Assembly: GCA_046728115.1 (NCBI GenBank)
Contig: JBKPDW010000525.1
Span: 1 to 6,943, forward strand
Source of the DNA: CAVSWN01 sp046728115
GTDB taxonomy: Bacteria > Acidobacteriota > Vicinamibacteria > Vicinamibacterales > CAVVIG01
Direction: 5' to 3'
Length of the DNA stretch: 6,943 nt
The position numbers and the translations under genes are program-made. Below are positions 6,353 through 6,943 of the stretch, piece after piece (the stretch's first letter is position 1; every line of letters starts with the position of its first letter). Under the pieces are notes generated by a model. That model was not told the origin of the DNA and did not search any database. It saw nothing but the letters and a program-made list of their open reading frames with translations.

Positions 6353-6737
6353 CCACCTTGTTGCCGTCGCTCACCCACTGATTCCATCCACCGACGAGCG
6401 CGCGGACGCTCTTGACGCCGCGCGCCTGAAGCATGAGCGCCGCCCGGGCGCTCGTCGCTTCGTCCTGTCAGGCACAGTAGGTCACCACCGGCTTCGCCGT
6501 GGCGATGAGCGTCCGTACCAGCTTCTCGTATGACTCGGGCCAGGTGAGTGCGCCTTCGAGCGGCAGCAGCACCGCGCCCGGTATGTGTCCGAGCGAATAG
6601 ACATCCGCCACACGCGTATCCACGACGATCACGTTCCGCGAGGCGATGAGCTTCTTGAAGTCCTGCTGCGAGATACGGGGAGCGTCAATCGCCTGCGGCG
6701 CAAGCACGACGAGCGACAGAAGCAGCGCAGTTCGCAT
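6327..6737 (-). CDS. Exported rhodanese with in-frame TGA, probable selenocysteine protein
   Basis: From the ATG at 6737 the frame gives a signal peptide (residues 1-19, ending AIDA), then a rhodanese domain: ISQQDFKKLI at 22-31, VIVVDTR at 36-42, and LGHIPGAVLLPL at 49-60. It continues to KPVVTYCA at 82-89, with Cys88 as the persulfide-forming active-site cysteine. Codon 90 is TGA (6470-6468). The same frame then runs 46 more codons with QDEATSARAALML, ALVGGWNQWV and a C-terminus DRPEP before TGA at 6329-6327. This is the missing C-terminal half of a rhodanese domain, in frame and without other lesions. The TGA sits where relatives with a YCxCPxE motif have the second Cys. A candidate SECIS hairpin follows. 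The product would be 136 residues with a Cys-Ala-Sec motif, exported, and active in sulfur or selenium transfer or thiol redox chemistry. The start is 9 nt after the upstream membrane gene's stop, implying an operon. Alternatives are a nonsense mutation, a sequencing error, or a truncated 89-residue protein. Confidence 0.72.
6435..6453 (-). promoter_or_regulatory. Candidate bacterial SECIS stem-loop
   Basis: Read on the minus strand, GAGCGCC (6453-6447), loop CGGGC (6446-6442), GGCGCTC (6441-6435) forms a perfect 7-bp stem. The stem begins 14 nt after the TGA and the apical loop begins after 21 nt. Published bacterial SECIS models place the loop about 16-37 nt from the UGA, with a small apical loop and a G among its first two bases; here the second loop base is G. 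Outer bases can extend the stem imperfectly. Caveat: the hairpin encodes conserved SARAAL residues in a GC-rich genome, so part of the self-complementarity could be incidental. Confidence 0.55.
6468..6470 (-). other. In-frame TGA, predicted selenocysteine codon
   Basis: TGA lies between GCC (Ala89) and CAG (Gln91) of the rhodanese frame. It is one base from the Cys codons TGC and TGT, and it occupies the second position of the CxC active-loop motif. No selenocysteine machinery gene (selA, selB, selC or selD) is in the window, so recoding depends on genes elsewhere. Confidence 0.6.
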
Positions 6738-6745
6738 CGAGCCCA

Positions 6746-6943
6746 CTACAGCAGCACGGCCAGCCCGACAAGGGCAAGGCCGAGCACCATCAGCCACAAG
6801 GCCAGCACACCGGCAGCGCCAGACGGCGCCGCGCCGCGAGGATCTGCGCTGTCGATACTCCGATTGAGCCAGGCCGCCACCCTGGATTGGGCGACAAACG
6901 ACATCGCGAGCGCAAACAGGAGCAGCACCCACCCGATGCCGAC
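6746..6943 (-). CDS. Unidentified membrane protein, C-terminal part (runs off the window)
   Basis: The frame is open to the right edge, so the N-terminus is missing; the GTG at 6928 is an internal candidate start only. Visible are two hydrophobic segments, VLLLFALAMSFVA near the edge and VLALWLMVLGLALVGLAVLL at the extreme C-terminus. They are joined by a polar linker containing RSIDSADPRGAAPSG. The protein ends directly after the last helix. The family was not recognised. Its TAG stop is 8 nt before the rhodanese ATG, so the two are probably co-transcribed. Confidence 0.55.
   Translation of the reverse strand, partial: VGIGWVLLLFALAMSFVAQSRVAAWLNRSIDSADPRGAAPSGAAGVLALWLMVLGLALVGLAVLL

Noticed and set aside
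6468..6932. 154-codon version of the rhodanese frame starting near the right edge
   Set aside because: The first 65 codons are an Arg/Cys-rich shadow of the neighbouring membrane protein gene. The signal peptide and domain start at the ATG at 6737.

Overview
The window is GC-rich chromosomal DNA of a Gram-negative-type bacterium. This is shown by a lipobox-bearing lipoprotein, Sec-type signal peptides and high-GC codon choice. The gene types would suit an environmental Acidobacteriota-like lineage, but that is a guess from general character, not a demonstrated placement. No rRNA, tRNA, CRISPR array, transposase or phage gene was seen.

Layout, left to right. A stand-alone ferric-reductase-like haem membrane protein (plus strand, 65-646) converges on, and overlaps by 17 bp, a lipoprotein-type methylthioadenosine/S-adenosylhomocysteine nucleosidase homologue (minus, 630-1472). 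A 135-bp gap with a short 9-bp tandem repeat follows. A minus-strand cluster then runs from 4924 down to 1608: an argininosuccinate-lyase-family enzyme, a 37-codon single-helix membrane ORF that starts in an ATGA overlap with the lyase stop, and a sodium:solute symporter. A 36-bp divergent promoter region separates the lyase from a secreted M20 zinc peptidase (plus, 4961-6352). Both directions carry good -10 boxes placed so that both mRNAs would be almost leaderless. The right end holds a minus-strand pair: the C-terminal part of an unidentified membrane protein (running off the window) and an exported rhodanese.

The most notable observation is in the rhodanese. Its frame is interrupted by a TGA two codons after the active-site Cys, yet the same frame continues for 46 codons with the rest of a normal rhodanese domain before the true stop at 6327-6329. 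The TGA falls where many relatives have the second Cys of a C-x-C-P-x-E motif. A perfect 7-bp stem with a 5-nt loop begins 14 nt after the TGA, which fits the geometry of bacterial SECIS elements. The best reading is a periplasmic selenocysteine-containing rhodanese that a standard gene caller would truncate at 89 residues. A nonsense mutation is the main alternative.

How the genes may work together (inference): the secreted M20 hydrolase could release amino acids or N-substituted amino acids outside the cytoplasm, the Na+ symporter could import them, and the lyase could cleave an N-substituted aspartate to fumarate plus an amine. The lyase departs from the canonical ArgH signature at one conserved position and has no arginine-biosynthesis neighbours here, so its substrate should not be assumed to be argininosuccinate.
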